Positions 50,142 through 61,438 of a stretch of DNA of 64,000 bases are shown in pieces. The DNA comes from Streptomyces sp. SID12488. GTDB lineage: Bacteria > Actinomycetota > Actinomycetes > Streptomycetales > Streptomycetaceae. How positions within the stretch are numbered: position 1 is the first letter of the stretch; every line of letters starts with the position of its first letter. The stretch is from positions 390,957 through 454,956 of the forward strand of contig NZ_JAAGLT010000003.1 of NCBI RefSeq assembly GCF_010548275.1, in the 5' to 3' direction. The notes below the pieces were generated by a model that did not search any database, was not told the origin of the DNA, and was given only the letters and a program-made list of their open reading frames with translations. A program made the position numbers and the translations under genes.

Positions 50142-52610
50142 ATGGGACGAGCGGACGAGAGACGAGCGCGGCAGCATCGCGGTGGCCGCCGCGCGGCGCC
50201 GAAGCGTTCCTCCAGGGATGCGTCGACCGACACCGGGACCGGAGCGGAAACCGGTACCGAGGGCGGGATCGCGACCGCGACCGAGCCGGTGACCGAGCCG
50301 GTGACCGGGGGCAGGGCGGCGAGCAGGGCGGCGGCGCGCGGCAAGAGTGCCAAGAACAGCAAGGGTGGCAAGGACGGTAAGGACGGTAAGGACGGCAGGA
50401 GTTTCCTCCGCCGGCTCTTCACCTGGAAGAAGATCCTGGGCGCGTTCTTCGGCTTCCTGCTGCTCGGCATGTGCGGCTTCATCGTGCTGTACCTGATGAT
50501 CGGCGTGCCCGTGGGCAACGCCGCCGCGGTGAAGCAGAGCAACGTCTACAAGTACAGCGACGGCAGTGTCCTCGCCCGCACCGGCACGGTCAACCGCGAG
50601 ATCGTGGACCTGAGCGAGGTGCCCAAGAAGGTCCAGCTGACCTTTGTCGCCGCCGAGAACAAGTCCTTCTACAAGGACTCCGGCGTCGACCTCAAGGGCA
50701 CCACCCGCGGTCTGATCAACACGCTGTCCGGCAAGGGCAAGCAGGGTGGTTCGACGATCACCCAGCAGTACGTCAAGAACTACTACCTGGAGCAGGACCA
50801 GACCATCACGCGGAAGCTGAAGGAACTGGTCATCTCGCTGAAGGTGGACCGGGAGAAGTCCAAGGACTACATCCTCGCCGGCTACATCAACACCAACTAC
50901 TACGGCCGCGACTCCTACGGCATCCAGGCCGCCGCCCAGGCCTACTACCGCGTCGACGCCAAGAAGCTCACCGTCGAGCAGGGCGCGTACCTCGCCGCGC
51001 TGCTCCAGGCGCCGAGCCAGTACGACTGGGCCGTCGCCTCCGACACCAGCAAGAAGCTGGTCACCGCCCGCTGGAACTACGTACTCGACAACATGGTCGG
51101 GGAGGGCTGGCTCGACAAGTCCGAGCGTGACGCCATGACGTTCCCGGTGCCGAAGGATCCGAAGGGCGCCCCGGGCCTGGAGGGCCAGACCGGCTACCTC
51201 GTCGACGCCGCCAAGAAGGAACTGGCCAGGCAGCTCGTCGCCGAGGGCAAGGCGGACGACACCAACAGTGCGAACGCGCTGGTCGACAAGGGTGGTTGGA
51301 CGATCACGCTCAACATCGACCGGAAGAAGCAGACCGCGCTGGAGGCGGCCGTCAAGAGCCAGCTCACCAGCAAACTCGACGCGAAGAAGCGCAAGGTCGA
51401 CGGCAACGTCCAGGCCGGTGCCGCGTCGGTCGACCCGAAGACCGGGCGGGTGCTCGCGCTGTACGGCGGCACCGACTACTTCAAGCACTACATCAGCAAC
51501 GCGACCCGACGCGACTACCAGCCCGCGTCCACCTTCAAGCCGATCATCCTCGCGGCGGCCATGGAGGAGAAGGCTCGTACGCAGGACGGCGATCTGATCA
51601 CCCCGGACACGATCTACGACGGCACGAGCGGCCGGCAGGTCGTGGACGACGGCAAGAAGGTCGGCTTCGGCCCGCCGAACGAGGACGACTCGGACTACGG
51701 CGACGTCACCGTCCAGACCGCGATGAACAAGTCGATCAACTCGGTGTTCGCGCAGATGGGCGTCGACGTCGGAATGTCCGAGGTCATGAAGGTCGCGGAC
51801 GAACTCGGCCTGGACACCGAGGGATTGCAGGCGGTGCCCGCGCAGACCCTCGGCACGATGGGCGCGAGCCCGCTGGAGATGGCCGCCGTCTACGCCACCC
51901 TCGACAACCACGGCCGCAAGGTCACCCCGGCCGTCATCAAAACGGCCGAACACAAGGACCGTACGGTCGAGTTCGACTCCCCGATCGGCGACCAGATCAT
52001 CACCCCTGAGGCCGCCGACGCTGTCACGTCGGTGCTGACGGGCGTGGTCGACGACGGTACGGCCAAGGTCTCGGTGGCCCAGGCGAAGAACCGCAAGGGC
52101 CAGCAGGTGGCCGGCAAGACGGGTACGTCCGACGAGAACAAGTCGGCCTGGTTCACCGGCTACACGCCCGGTCTGGTCACCTCGGTCGGCCTGTTCGGCG
52201 AGGACACGAAGGCCAACAAACAGGTCTCGTTGACGGGCGCCACGGGGCTCATCTCGGCGGGCGGCGGCCGGATCAACGGCGGTGGCTACCCGGCGAAGAT
52301 CTGGGCGACGTACACCTTCGGCACGATGGGCAAGGTGACCAAGTTCGACCTGGACACCAAACTGGGCGCGGGCGTGAAGCCGACGGCGTCACCGACTCCG
52401 ACCAAGTCGGATACGCCGACACCGACACCGACTGCGACCAAGTCGGATACGCCGACTCCGACCCCGACCCCGACTCCGACCCCGACGCCGACTCCGACTC
52501 CGACGCCGACTCCGACACCGACCCCGACACCGACCCCGACGATCTCGGCCCCGTCGACTCCGACGGGCGGTATCACCTTCAGTCCGCCCGTATCGGACGA
52601 CGACCAGTAG
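50142..52610 (+). CDS. Class A penicillin-binding protein (GT51-transpeptidase)
   Basis: The 822-aa protein has a basic disordered N-terminus, one membrane helix (about 95-118), a glycosyltransferase-51 domain (catalytic Glu near 171 in AAENKSFY; GGSTITQQYVKN), and a transpeptidase domain with STFK (near 463), SIN and KTGT (near 658). It polymerises and cross-links peptidoglycan on the outer face. A long Thr-Pro tail (about 750-805) follows, made by repeats of ACCCCG/ACTCCG, and could span the wall. ATG 50142 was chosen. Streptomyces have several such paralogues. Confidence 0.93.
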   Translation: MGRADERRARQHRGGRRAAPKRSSRDASTDTGTGAETGTEGGIATATEPVTEPVTGGRAASRAAARGKSAKNSKGGKDGKDGKDGRSFLRRLFTWKKILGAFFGFLLLGMCGFIVLYLMIGVPVGNAAAVKQSNVYKYSDGSVLARTGTVNREIVDLSEVPKKVQLTFVAAENKSFYKDSGVDLKGTTRGLINTLSGKGKQGGSTITQQYVKNYYLEQDQTITRKLKELVISLKVDREKSKDYILAGYINTNYYGRDSYGIQAAAQAYYRVDAKKLTVEQGAYLAALLQAPSQYDWAVASDTSKKLVTARWNYVLDNMVGEGWLDKSERDAMTFPVPKDPKGAPGLEGQTGYLVDAAKKELARQLVAEGKADDTNSANALVDKGGWTITLNIDRKKQTALEAAVKSQLTSKLDAKKRKVDGNVQAGAASVDPKTGRVLALYGGTDYFKHYISNATRRDYQPASTFKPIILAAAMEEKARTQDGDLITPDTIYDGTSGRQVVDDGKKVGFGPPNEDDSDYGDVTVQTAMNKSINSVFAQMGVDVGMSEVMKVADELGLDTEGLQAVPAQTLGTMGASPLEMAAVYATLDNHGRKVTPAVIKTAEHKDRTVEFDSPIGDQIITPEAADAVTSVLTGVVDDGTAKVSVAQAKNRKGQQVAGKTGTSDENKSAWFTGYTPGLVTSVGLFGEDTKANKQVSLTGATGLISAGGGRINGGGYPAKIWATYTFGTMGKVTKFDLDTKLGAGVKPTASPTPTKSDTPTPTPTATKSDTPTPTPTPTPTPTPTPTPTPTPTPTPTPTPTISAPSTPTGGITFSPPVSDDDQ
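52391..52545 (+). repeat. Short tandem repeats coding for the Thr-Pro tail of the PBP
   Basis: About 25 six-base units of the ACTCCG/ACCCCG/ACGCCG type encode alternating Thr and Pro, broken by two KSD inserts. Slippage here would change tail length without a frameshift. Confidence 0.85.
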
Positions 52611-52621
52611 GTACGTACGGT

Positions 52622-52693
52622 ACGCGTGTACGTAGAGAGAGGGGGGGCTCCCGGTGATCACCGGGAGCCCCCCCTCTCTCTACGTACACGCGT
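52622..52693. terminator. 72-bp perfect palindrome between convergent genes
   Basis: Every base from 52622 to 52657 pairs with its mirror from 52693 to 52658, with no loop and no mismatch. The arm contains ACGCGTGTACGTAGAGAGAG, seven G, and CTCCCGGTGA. It starts 12 bases after the PBP stop and ends 24 bases before the stop of the convergent phosphatase gene. The RNA hairpin would end both transcripts, and the DNA could form a cruciform. Confidence 0.92.
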
Positions 52694-52717
52694 CAAACGT
52701 GACCGCTCACGTCCGGT

Positions 52718-55051
52718 CTACGTCCGGTTCAGCTCGAACCAGACCACCTTCCCCGTGCTCAGCCGGGTCGCACCCCAGCGCCGGGCCAGCCGGTTGACGA
52801 GATACAGCCCCCGGCCGCCCTCGTCCGTGGCCCGCGCCTGCCGCAGGCGCGGCAGCTGCGGCACGTCGTCGCCGACCTCGCAGCGCAGTACGTCGGTCCG
52901 CAGCAGCCGGAGGGTGATCGGCTTGGTCGCGTAACGCACCGCGTTCGTCACGACCTCGCTGACCAGCAGCTCCACCGAGTCCGTCAGGTCCTCCAGACCC
53001 CAGCGGGACAGCGCGCGCCGGGCGAGCCGACGGGCCCGGCCGGGCGCCGCGTCCTCCGGGTCCAGATACCAGTACGCGACGTCGCTCGGCGCGATGCCGT
53101 CGAAGCGGGCGGCGAGCAGCGCGATGTCGTCGTCCCGGTCGCCCGGGCCGAGCATGTCGAGGACCTCGTCGCACAGGGCCTCGAGGGGCGGCGGATGGTC
53201 GGGCCCGGTCAGCTGGGCGGTCGCGGCGAGCTTCTCGCGCAGCTGCTCTATGCCGGTCCAGACGTCCCGCAGCCGGGACTCGACGAGCCCGTCCGTGTAG
53301 AGGAAGAGGGTGGCACCGGCGGGCGCGTCCAGCTCCACGGCCTCGAAGTCGACACCGCCGACCCCGATGGGCGCGCCGGAAGGCACCTTCAGCACCTCGG
53401 CCCGGCCGCCCAGGTGCAGCAGGACGGGCGGCGGATGGCCGGCGTTGGCGATGGTGATCCGGTGCGATACCGGGTCGTACACCGCGTAGAGGCAGGTCGC
53501 CATGCGGTCCGTGCCGAGCCGCTGGGCCTGTTCGTCGAGGTGGTGCAGGACCTCCTGCGGGGGCAGGTCAAGACCGGCGAGGGTCTGCGCGGTCGTCCGC
53601 AGCTGACCCATGATGGCCGCGCTGGTCATGGAGTGCCCCATGACGTCGCCGACGACGAGCGCGACGCGGCTGCCGGGCAGCGGGATGGCGTCGTACCAGT
53701 CACCGCCGACGCGGGCGGTCTCGGCGGCGGGCAGGTACCGGGACGCCAGCCGCACACCCGTGGGCCGCGGCAGGGTCTCCGGCAGCATCGTGCGCTGCAG
53801 CTCGTCGGCGATGTAGGCCTCGCGGCCGTACAGCACCGCCTTGTCGATGCCGAGGGCGCTGTGGGTGGCGAGCTGGGCGGCGACCAGCAGATCGTCCGTC
53901 TCGAACGGGATCCGCTCCGGGCGGCGCAGGAACAGGGCGGCCCCGATGACTCGCCGCCGGCCGCGCAGCGGGGCGAGGATCGCGCGCTGGCCGTCCGGTA
54001 CGTCCAGTTCGCAGCCCTCGCCGAGCAGCTCGGGCAGGGCCGCGCGGGCGGCGGGCGCGTCCGCGAAGACGGGCCGGACGCCGCGCAGTACCTCGGCGAG
54101 CGCGCCGCCGGGACGCACCTCGCACAGTTCGGCGCTGACCGGGGACAGCTCGGCCGGCGGCGGCTGGGGGACGGCGGAGGTGGCCAGGAAGCCGTTCTCG
54201 GTGTCCCGGTCCTGCGGGAGCCGGTCGCTGCGGCGCAGCCGCAGCACCAGCGGGCCGGTGGGCCGCTCGTCGCCGACCGGCAGCGGGCCGCGCAGATAGA
54301 CGAGGATCGTGTCGGAGAACGTCGGCACGGTGGCCCGGCACAGCCCCATCACGATCTCGTCGAGGTCGATGCCCCGCGCGATACGCCGGGTGGCCGCGCC
54401 GACGAACCGCAGCCGGTCGCCGTCCCTCCGCATCGGCAGGGGAGCGCCGGCGGGGTTGCCCTGGCCGGAACGCCGCTCCTTGCCCGTGAGGACGCTCGCG
54501 GCCGGGTCGGCGCTGTCGCCGTCCGCGGGCCCGTTCACGCTCGCGTGGTGCTCCGTCGCGTGGTTCTCCGCACCCGGGCGGGCCGTCTCGGCGCCCGGCT
54601 GGACCGGGATGCCGTCCGGCGCCGGACGCGGGCGGTGCGCGTCGGGCCCGGTCGAGGACGGCTGGTCGGGCTGCGAGTGCTCGGGCCCGGGGGTGGCGGG
54701 GGGACCGGCGGGGTTGGGGCCGGTGGAGCCGGACGTACCGGTACCCGTACCCGAGCTGGATGTCATCGCGCCTGTCCCCGCCTCTGTTCCCGCTGTTCCC
54801 GCGTCGTTCGCGGCTCTACCGGCGCCACCGACGGTCTCGGGGCTCTCGGAGCCTGTCACGGAGCCGGGGGCGGCCTCCAGTCCACCGGCGGCCCCTCCCT
54901 GCGCTGTCGTCTGCTTCGGCAGAGGCTGAGCCGCCGCCTCCGGGGAACGCAGAAGCGCCCCGCGGGTGTCCGCGGGGATGTCCGGCCGGCCCGTGCCCGG
55001 CCGACTGCGCTCGTGCGAGGTGGGTTGCTCCGTCACGCGTGTCGAATCCAT
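52718..55051 (-). CDS. SpoIIE-type phosphatase with GAF and HATPase domains
   Basis: The 777-aa protein has a disordered N-terminus (1-205), a GAF domain (about 215-395; ELCEVRPGGALAEVLRGVRP), a PP2C/SpoIIE phosphatase (about 420-640; YLPAAETARVGGDWYDAIPL, VVGDVMGHSMTSAAIMGQL, LFLYTDGLVE) and a C-terminal HATPase (about 655-777; LLVSEVVTNAVRYATKPITL, DEGGRGLYLVNRLARRWG). Such proteins control sigma factor pathways by dephosphorylating anti-anti-sigma factors, and their ATPase part may act as an anti-sigma kinase. No membrane helix is visible. Confidence 0.9.
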   Translation of the reverse strand: MDSTRVTEQPTSHERSRPGTGRPDIPADTRGALLRSPEAAAQPLPKQTTAQGGAAGGLEAAPGSVTGSESPETVGGAGRAANDAGTAGTEAGTGAMTSSSGTGTGTSGSTGPNPAGPPATPGPEHSQPDQPSSTGPDAHRPRPAPDGIPVQPGAETARPGAENHATEHHASVNGPADGDSADPAASVLTGKERRSGQGNPAGAPLPMRRDGDRLRFVGAATRRIARGIDLDEIVMGLCRATVPTFSDTILVYLRGPLPVGDERPTGPLVLRLRRSDRLPQDRDTENGFLATSAVPQPPPAELSPVSAELCEVRPGGALAEVLRGVRPVFADAPAARAALPELLGEGCELDVPDGQRAILAPLRGRRRVIGAALFLRRPERIPFETDDLLVAAQLATHSALGIDKAVLYGREAYIADELQRTMLPETLPRPTGVRLASRYLPAAETARVGGDWYDAIPLPGSRVALVVGDVMGHSMTSAAIMGQLRTTAQTLAGLDLPPQEVLHHLDEQAQRLGTDRMATCLYAVYDPVSHRITIANAGHPPPVLLHLGGRAEVLKVPSGAPIGVGGVDFEAVELDAPAGATLFLYTDGLVESRLRDVWTGIEQLREKLAATAQLTGPDHPPPLEALCDEVLDMLGPGDRDDDIALLAARFDGIAPSDVAYWYLDPEDAAPGRARRLARRALSRWGLEDLTDSVELLVSEVVTNAVRYATKPITLRLLRTDVLRCEVGDDVPQLPRLRQARATDEGGRGLYLVNRLARRWGATRLSTGKVVWFELNRT

Positions 55052-55331
55052 CCGTCCGGGGCTGCGCGCTGTACACGCAGTTGGTCCCGCCGACTTCCCG
55101 ATACCCGGAATACATGCCCCAGGAACGGAAAACCGGCGTGGTCAGAGGTTGTTCCTGGTGCACCGGCAGGCCTTGGTCGGCCCGGACCGGTGCTGCCCTC
55201 GTACCCCTCGATCACGTCCTGCCGCCCCTCGGTGACGTATGGTCAGGCCCGGCGCATGTTCCGGCAGTTACGGTTGTGCGCCCTTGCGGAGGACGATCCT
55301 ACGGTTGTGTACCGGGGGCGCATCAAGGGTC

Positions 55332-56024
55332 TCATGACGACATGTGCGCGGGCGTACGGTCCCAGTCCTCCGGCAGTGACGGTACAGCCCATGACGGATC
55401 CGGGCGCCAGTGCTGCCAGCCATCCGCGAACGGCGCCCCCCAGTCACGGATGACGTCGACTGCCGAACGACCCGCTTCCCTTACCCGCGCGGCCAGTTGG
55501 GCGTCCATCAGCCCGGCCTGCTGGGCCTGCGCGAACTCGTCCTCGTCGCGCCATTCCCAAGTCCGGTCGGGGTTCACGGTGATGTCGAGAAAATGGTCCT
55601 CGGAGTCGACCCCGCCGGCCCAACGGGCAAGTGGTTCCTCCAGGTTCACGTACCAGTTCTTGAACTGCCAGCCCGGTTCCCAGAAAAGCCACACCGACCA
55701 GGGCTCGGCGGGCCGCGCCAGCTTCAGCACCCCGGTGCCGAACCAGCGGTCGCGCTGCACGGTCCGGGGCTTGGTGTACCGCGACTCCAGCGGCTCCACA
55801 TGCACGGGCGTACCGTCGGCGAGCACGGGCCTGACGCACTCGGTACCCGGGGCCATCCACACGGCGAGCACCTCGGGATCGTCCCGTACGACGGTGACGG
55901 GACGCGCGATGTGGAAGCGCTCGCCGGAGTTCTCGCGGTACCGCCAAAGGATCTGACTCCCGGGGGACCAGTACGCCGCAGATCCGCCCGCTTCCACCTG
56001 TCTCACCGCTCCGTCGTCTGCCAT
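55332..56024 (-). CDS. DUF402-family protein
   Basis: The 230-aa product has the DUF402 fold pattern: GSQILWRYRENSGERFHIARPVTVV, LFWEPGWQFKNWYVNLEEPL and DHFLDITVNPDRTWEWRDEDEF. Family members include nucleoside di/triphosphate phosphatases (Ntdp) and FomD-like hydrolases that use two metals held by Asp/Glu residues; here WYVNLE, DHFLDI and WEWRDEDE hold such acids. Substrate unknown. Confidence 0.85.
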   Translation of the reverse strand: MADDGAVRQVEAGGSAAYWSPGSQILWRYRENSGERFHIARPVTVVRDDPEVLAVWMAPGTECVRPVLADGTPVHVEPLESRYTKPRTVQRDRWFGTGVLKLARPAEPWSVWLFWEPGWQFKNWYVNLEEPLARWAGGVDSEDHFLDITVNPDRTWEWRDEDEFAQAQQAGLMDAQLAARVREAGRSAVDVIRDWGAPFADGWQHWRPDPSWAVPSLPEDWDRTPAHMSS

Positions 56025-56097
56025 GGAGAGATATTAGGTGCCCCGGGCATACGCCGCTGCGGTGCGCGTCACGGTTCACGCCAGTGGCCGGATGACG

Positions 56098-57483
56098 TTA
56101 CGGGCGCGTCATCCGCAGGACATCAAGCGCCGTGTCCAGCTGCTCGACGGTGAGATCACCGCGCTCCACATACCCCGATTCCAGGACGACTTGGCGAATC
56201 GTCTTCTGCTCGGCGAGCGACTTCTTGGCCACCTTGGCCGCTTCCTCGTACCCGATGTACTTGTTGAGCGGTGTGACCACTGAGGGCGAGGACTCGGCGT
56301 ACTCACGGGCCCTCTCCCGGTGGGCGACGATCCCGTCGACGGTCCGGTCGGCAAGCAGCCGCGAGACGTTGGCGAGCAGCCGCACGGACTCAAGCACGTT
56401 CTTCGCAATCACGGGAAGCATGACATTGAGCTCGAAGTTCCCGGCGGCACCTGCGGTGGTGACGGTGACGTCATTGCCGATGACCTGCGCGGACACCATC
56501 AGCACGGCCTCGGGGATCACCGGATTGACCTTGCCGGGCATGATGGACGACCCCGGCTGAAGATCGGGCAGGCTGATCTCGGCAAGCCCGGTCCGGGGCC
56601 CGGAGGCCATCCACCGCAGATCGTTGGCGATCTTGGTCAGCCCCACGGCGATGGTCCGCAGCTGCCCACTGGTCTCGACGATCCCGTCCCGCGCGCCCTG
56701 TGCCTCAAAATGATCGCGAGCCTCGGTGAGAGGCAGCCCGGTGGTGCGGGCGACCTCCTCGATCACGGCGGCGGAGAACCCGGGCGGCGTGTTGATCCCG
56801 GTCCCCACGGCGGTACCACCGAGGGGCAGCTCGGCGAGCCGGGGCAGCGAGGCCCGCAGCCGCTCCACGCCGTACCGCACCTGTGCGGCGTACCCCCCGA
56901 ACTCCTGCCCGAGCGTCACGGGCGTGGCGTCCATGAGATGCGTACGCCCCGACTTCACGACGTCGGCGAACTCCTCGGACTTGCGGGTGAGGGCGTCGGC
57001 GAGGTGGTCGAGGGCCGGGATCAGATCGCGGGTGACGGCGGCGGTGGCGGCGATGTGGATGGAGGAGGGGAACACGTCGTTGGACGACTGGGAGGCGTTG
57101 ACGTGGTCGTTGGGATGCACATCCCGGCCGAGCCGCTCGGTCGCGAGACTGGCGATGACCTCGTTGGTGTTCATGTTGGACGAGGTGCCGGAGCCGGTCT
57201 GGAACACGTCGACCGGGAACTGTTCGTCCCACAGCCCCTCCGCGACCTCGGTGGCCGCCTCCTGGATCGCCTCGGCGACGTCCTTGTCGAGGACCCCGAG
57301 CCGCGCGTTCACCCTGGCCGCGGCCCCCTTGATCCGGGCCAGCGCCTCGATGTGCGCCCGCTCGATCCGCTGGCCCGAGACGGGGAAGTTCTCGACCGCG
57401 CGCTGGGTCTGGGCCCGCCACTTGGCGTCGGCGGGGACGCGTACCTCACCCATGGAGTCGTGCTCGATCCGGTATTCGCTCAT
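56098..57483 (-). CDS. fumC: Class II fumarate hydratase
   Basis: The 461-aa product has the fumarase C signature [12 protein letters not shown] (about 311-322), the active-site [13 protein letters not shown] and [13 protein letters not shown] and the [14 protein letters not shown] stretch. It converts fumarate and malate in the TCA cycle and needs no iron. ATG 57483 gives [20 protein letters not shown], the typical fumarase N-terminus. A second, iron-sulphur fumarase is encoded 1.2 kb downstream, giving the organism a choice by iron and oxygen. Confidence 0.95.
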   Translation of the reverse strand: MSEYRIEHDSMGEVRVPADAKWRAQTQRAVENFPVSGQRIERAHIEALARIKGAAARVNARLGVLDKDVAEAIQEAATEVAEGLWDEQFPVDVFQTGSGTSSNMNTNEVIASLATERLGRDVHPNDHVNASQSSNDVFPSSIHIAATAAVTRDLIPALDHLADALTRKSEEFADVVKSGRTHLMDATPVTLGQEFGGYAAQVRYGVERLRASLPRLAELPLGGTAVGTGINTPPGFSAAVIEEVARTTGLPLTEARDHFEAQGARDGIVETSGQLRTIAVGLTKIANDLRWMASGPRTGLAEISLPDLQPGSSIMPGKVNPVIPEAVLMVSAQVIGNDVTVTTAGAAGNFELNVMLPVIAKNVLESVRLLANVSRLLADRTVDGIVAHRERAREYAESSPSVVTPLNKYIGYEEAAKVAKKSLAEQKTIRQVVLESGYVERGDLTVEQLDTALDVLRMTRP

Positions 57484-57640
57484 GCCCCGTACAGCGAACG
57501 GGACGGCCGGGATGTTCCGCGACGCGGCCGTCCGGGCTGCCACCACACGGCCCGATGCCTGTGACCCGGGTCACGGAGCGGTGGTGCAGCAGACGAGGCG
57601 GTATCCGCGTCGAGGACAGGTGACAGGAAGGGAGGAGCGT

Positions 57641-58162
57641 GTGGAGACGGACTTTCAGGCTTTCGTGGCCGCGAGATCGACGGCGCTGTTCCGCGGCGCC
57701 CTCGTCCTCACGGGCAACCGTGAGGCGGCGGAGGACCTGGTCCAGGAGACCCTGGAGCGGGCCTGCCGCAAGTGGCGCGTCATCGCCGCGAAGGACGCTC
57801 CGGACGCCTACGTACGGCGGATCATGGTGAACCTGGCCAATGACCGCTGGCGGAGGTTCCGCCGCCTGGTCACGACCTCCGACCCGGAAAGCGGCGACCG
57901 AGCCGCCCCGGGGGACGAGTTCGGACGGGTGGACAGCCGGGACCAGTTGGTGCGCGCTCTGCAGCAACTGCCCATGCGGATGCGCACGGTCGTGGTGCTG
58001 CGGTACTTCCACGACCTCTCCGACACCGAGATCGCGGCCGACCTGAAGATATCGCCCAGTACGGTGCGCTCCCAGCTCGCCCGAGGGATCGAGAAGCTCA
58101 GAGGTCAGATCCCCACCCCCTCCGCCCCTTCGCCACAACGGCACACGGAAGGAATCCGATGA
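57641..58162 (+). CDS. SigE-family ECF sigma factor
   Basis: The 173-aa product has region 2 (ALVLTGNREAAEDLVQETLERACRKW, about 20-45) and region 4 (LPMRMRTVVVLRYFHDLSDTEIAADL, SPSTVRSQLARGIEKLR, about 108-150). GTG 57641 has GGGAGGAG 3-9 bases upstream. It overlaps the next gene by four bases (ATGA), a layout typical of sigma factor and anti-sigma pairs. Confidence 0.92.
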   Translation: METDFQAFVAARSTALFRGALVLTGNREAAEDLVQETLERACRKWRVIAAKDAPDAYVRRIMVNLANDRWRRFRRLVTTSDPESGDRAAPGDEFGRVDSRDQLVRALQQLPMRMRTVVVLRYFHDLSDTEIAADLKISPSTVRSQLARGIEKLRGQIPTPSAPSPQRHTEGIR

Positions 58163-58656
58163 CCTCGTACGGCGACGCACGGCCTTCCGGCCGCACACCC
58201 TTCGAAGAGGAACTGATGAACGCCATGAACCAGTACGCGAACTCCGCCGAGGCGCCCGACTTCGACGCGCCCCGGATCGAGCGCCGCACCCGGCGCCGCC
58301 GGACCGCCGGCATCGCCGCCGTCGCCGCCGCCCTCATCGCGGCCGGCGGGGGGACGGCCCTGGCCACCTCGGTCGCCGGCAGCAGCAGCTCGACCCCGGC
58401 GGCGACGAGCACGGCCAACAAGAGCGACGCCACCACCATGTTGTACGGCGAGAACCCGACCATCCCGATCGACTTCGCCGGCTGGAGCCTGGACGGGGCC
58501 AAGACCTACGTCGAGAAGACGCAGACGAAGCTCGGCACCGTCACCAGGAAGGCAGTCAAGGGCTGCAAGCCGAACTCGGTGCTCGGCGTCTCCCCGCACG
58601 CCCCGGCGATCGTCCACAACGGCGACACGGTCAACTTCACCGTCTGCGCCGGCTGA
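58159..58656 (+). CDS. Membrane protein with PASTA-like outer domain, likely anti-sigma partner
   Basis: The 165-aa product has a cytoplasmic part (1-48) with an Arg-rich edge, one membrane helix (about 50-73), a Ser/Thr linker, and an outer segment (about 97-165) with IPIDFAGWSLDGAKTYVEKT, LGTVTRKAVKGCKPN, VLGVSPHAPAIVHNGDTVNF. This follows the PASTA order (VPDxxGxSLxxA, GxVT, VxxQsPxxGxxVxxGxxV). Two Cys may form a disulphide. PASTA domains bind muropeptides or beta-lactams, so it may sense wall state and control the sigma factor encoded just before. Confidence 0.72.
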   Translation: MTSYGDARPSGRTPFEEELMNAMNQYANSAEAPDFDAPRIERRTRRRRTAGIAAVAAALIAAGGGTALATSVAGSSSSTPAATSTANKSDATTMLYGENPTIPIDFAGWSLDGAKTYVEKTQTKLGTVTRKAVKGCKPNSVLGVSPHAPAIVHNGDTVNFTVCAG

Positions 58657-58677
58657 CCAGGTCCTGAGCTGATACGA

Positions 58678-58708
58678 CGCCCGCCCCTGCGTCAATCAGG
58701 GGCGGGCG
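58678..58708. terminator. 12-bp terminator hairpin between sigma operon and class I fumarase
   Basis: CGCCCGCCCCTG and CAGGGGCGGGCG form a perfect stem with a seven-base loop between convergent genes. Confidence 0.8.
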
Positions 58709-58720
58709 CCTGTCACAGGA

Positions 58721-60397
<1,677 letters not shown>

Positions 60398-60477
60398 TCC
60401 TCACTCGACGAAGACAGCGGCCAGCCTCCATCGGCGGGCGCCCACCAGCGTAGGACCTGCCGGAGCGGAGAAGCTTG

Positions 60478-60496
60478 TTAGGTAAGACTCACTTGA
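60478..60496. promoter_or_regulatory. Iron-box-like site (DmdR/IdeR type)
   Basis: TTAGGTAAGACTCACTTGA matches the Streptomyces iron box TTAGGTTAGGCTCACCTAA, recalled from knowledge of the DmdR1 family, at 15 of 19 positions. It lies between the class I fumarase and the divergent DUF1707 gene, in the place of a promoter. Confidence 0.55.
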
Positions 60497-60580
60497 GAGG
60501 GGGGTGGCTCGAACGAGACTGTCCGTTCCGTCCGTCCACACCCCTAGTCGCGATCTATCGCGTTTGGGTACGCTGCTTCC

Positions 60581-61294
60581 GTGGACCTTCAGAAGCACAC
60601 CGAACCACGCGCCTCCGAACTCCGAGCCTCGGAACTCCGTGCCTCGGACGCCGACCGCGACCGCGTCGCGGACCTCCTGCGCGAGGCACTGGCCGAGGGC
60701 CGCCTCACGCCCGACGAGCACTCCGACCGCGTCGAGGGGGTGCTGAGCGCCAAGACGGTCGGCGAACTGGAGGTCTTCGTACGGGACCTGCCCGCCGGCC
60801 ACCAGTCCCACGCGCCCCGGGCCGCGGCGTGGGGATACGCGCCCGCGCCCAACCGCCCCACCCCGGGCGCGATCCCCCTCGACCCCGATGACAACGTGGT
60901 GGCGGTCTTCAGTGCCGCCGTCCGCAAGGGCCGCTGGCGCGCGGGACGCCGTATGCACGCGTACGCGATCTTCGGCAGCGTCGAGATCGACCTCAGCGAG
61001 GCGATATTCGAGTACCAGCAGGTCGTGATCAGGGCGATCTCGGTCTTCGGCAACGTCGAGATCCGCGTCCCGGAGAACGTCTCGTTGCGCGGCACCGGCG
61101 GTGGTGTGCTCGGCAACTTCGAGGTGAGCACGCTGGATTCGGGTGATCCCGAGGCGCCCGTGGTCTATGTGGACGGGCTGGCCATACTCGGCAATGTCGA
61201 GGCGAAACCCAAGCGGGGCAAGATGATCGAGGACATCCTCGACCGCGTCTCCCGCAAGGTCGACAGGAGTTTGCGCAAACACCTGGGCCATTGA
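60581..61294 (+). CDS. DUF1707 protein with LiaF-like C-terminal domain
   Basis: The 237-aa product has a DUF1707 (SHOCT-like) domain (about 20-75; LRASDADRDRVADLLREALAEGRLTPDEH) and a C-terminal beta-helix-like domain (about 125-210; HAYAIFGSVEIDLSEAI, RAISVFGNVEIRVPENVSLR) like LiaF/DUF2154 proteins. LiaF proteins respond to cell-wall stress, but here there is no membrane helix. The N-terminus has a duplicated ASELR. GTG 60581 is used. Its promoter region holds the iron-box-like site. Confidence 0.87.
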   Translation: MDLQKHTEPRASELRASELRASDADRDRVADLLREALAEGRLTPDEHSDRVEGVLSAKTVGELEVFVRDLPAGHQSHAPRAAAWGYAPAPNRPTPGAIPLDPDDNVVAVFSAAVRKGRWRAGRRMHAYAIFGSVEIDLSEAIFEYQQVVIRAISVFGNVEIRVPENVSLRGTGGGVLGNFEVSTLDSGDPEAPVVYVDGLAILGNVEAKPKRGKMIEDILDRVSRKVDRSLRKHLGH

Positions 61295-61438
61295 CGGTTG
61301 TGAATTCGGTCGCACCCGAAGTGATTCGGTGAGGTCACGACGCCTCGACAACGCCCTGGAACCCCAGTGGTTGGGAACTCAGTGCATAGGCGCGCGCACA
61401 GCGGGTAGGGCTTGCTGCATCGTCTCTTGGAGGGTGCC

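Noticed and set aside
52391..52545. Possible CRISPR array
   Set aside because: The repeats have no spacers and are in-frame Thr-Pro codons of the PBP tail.
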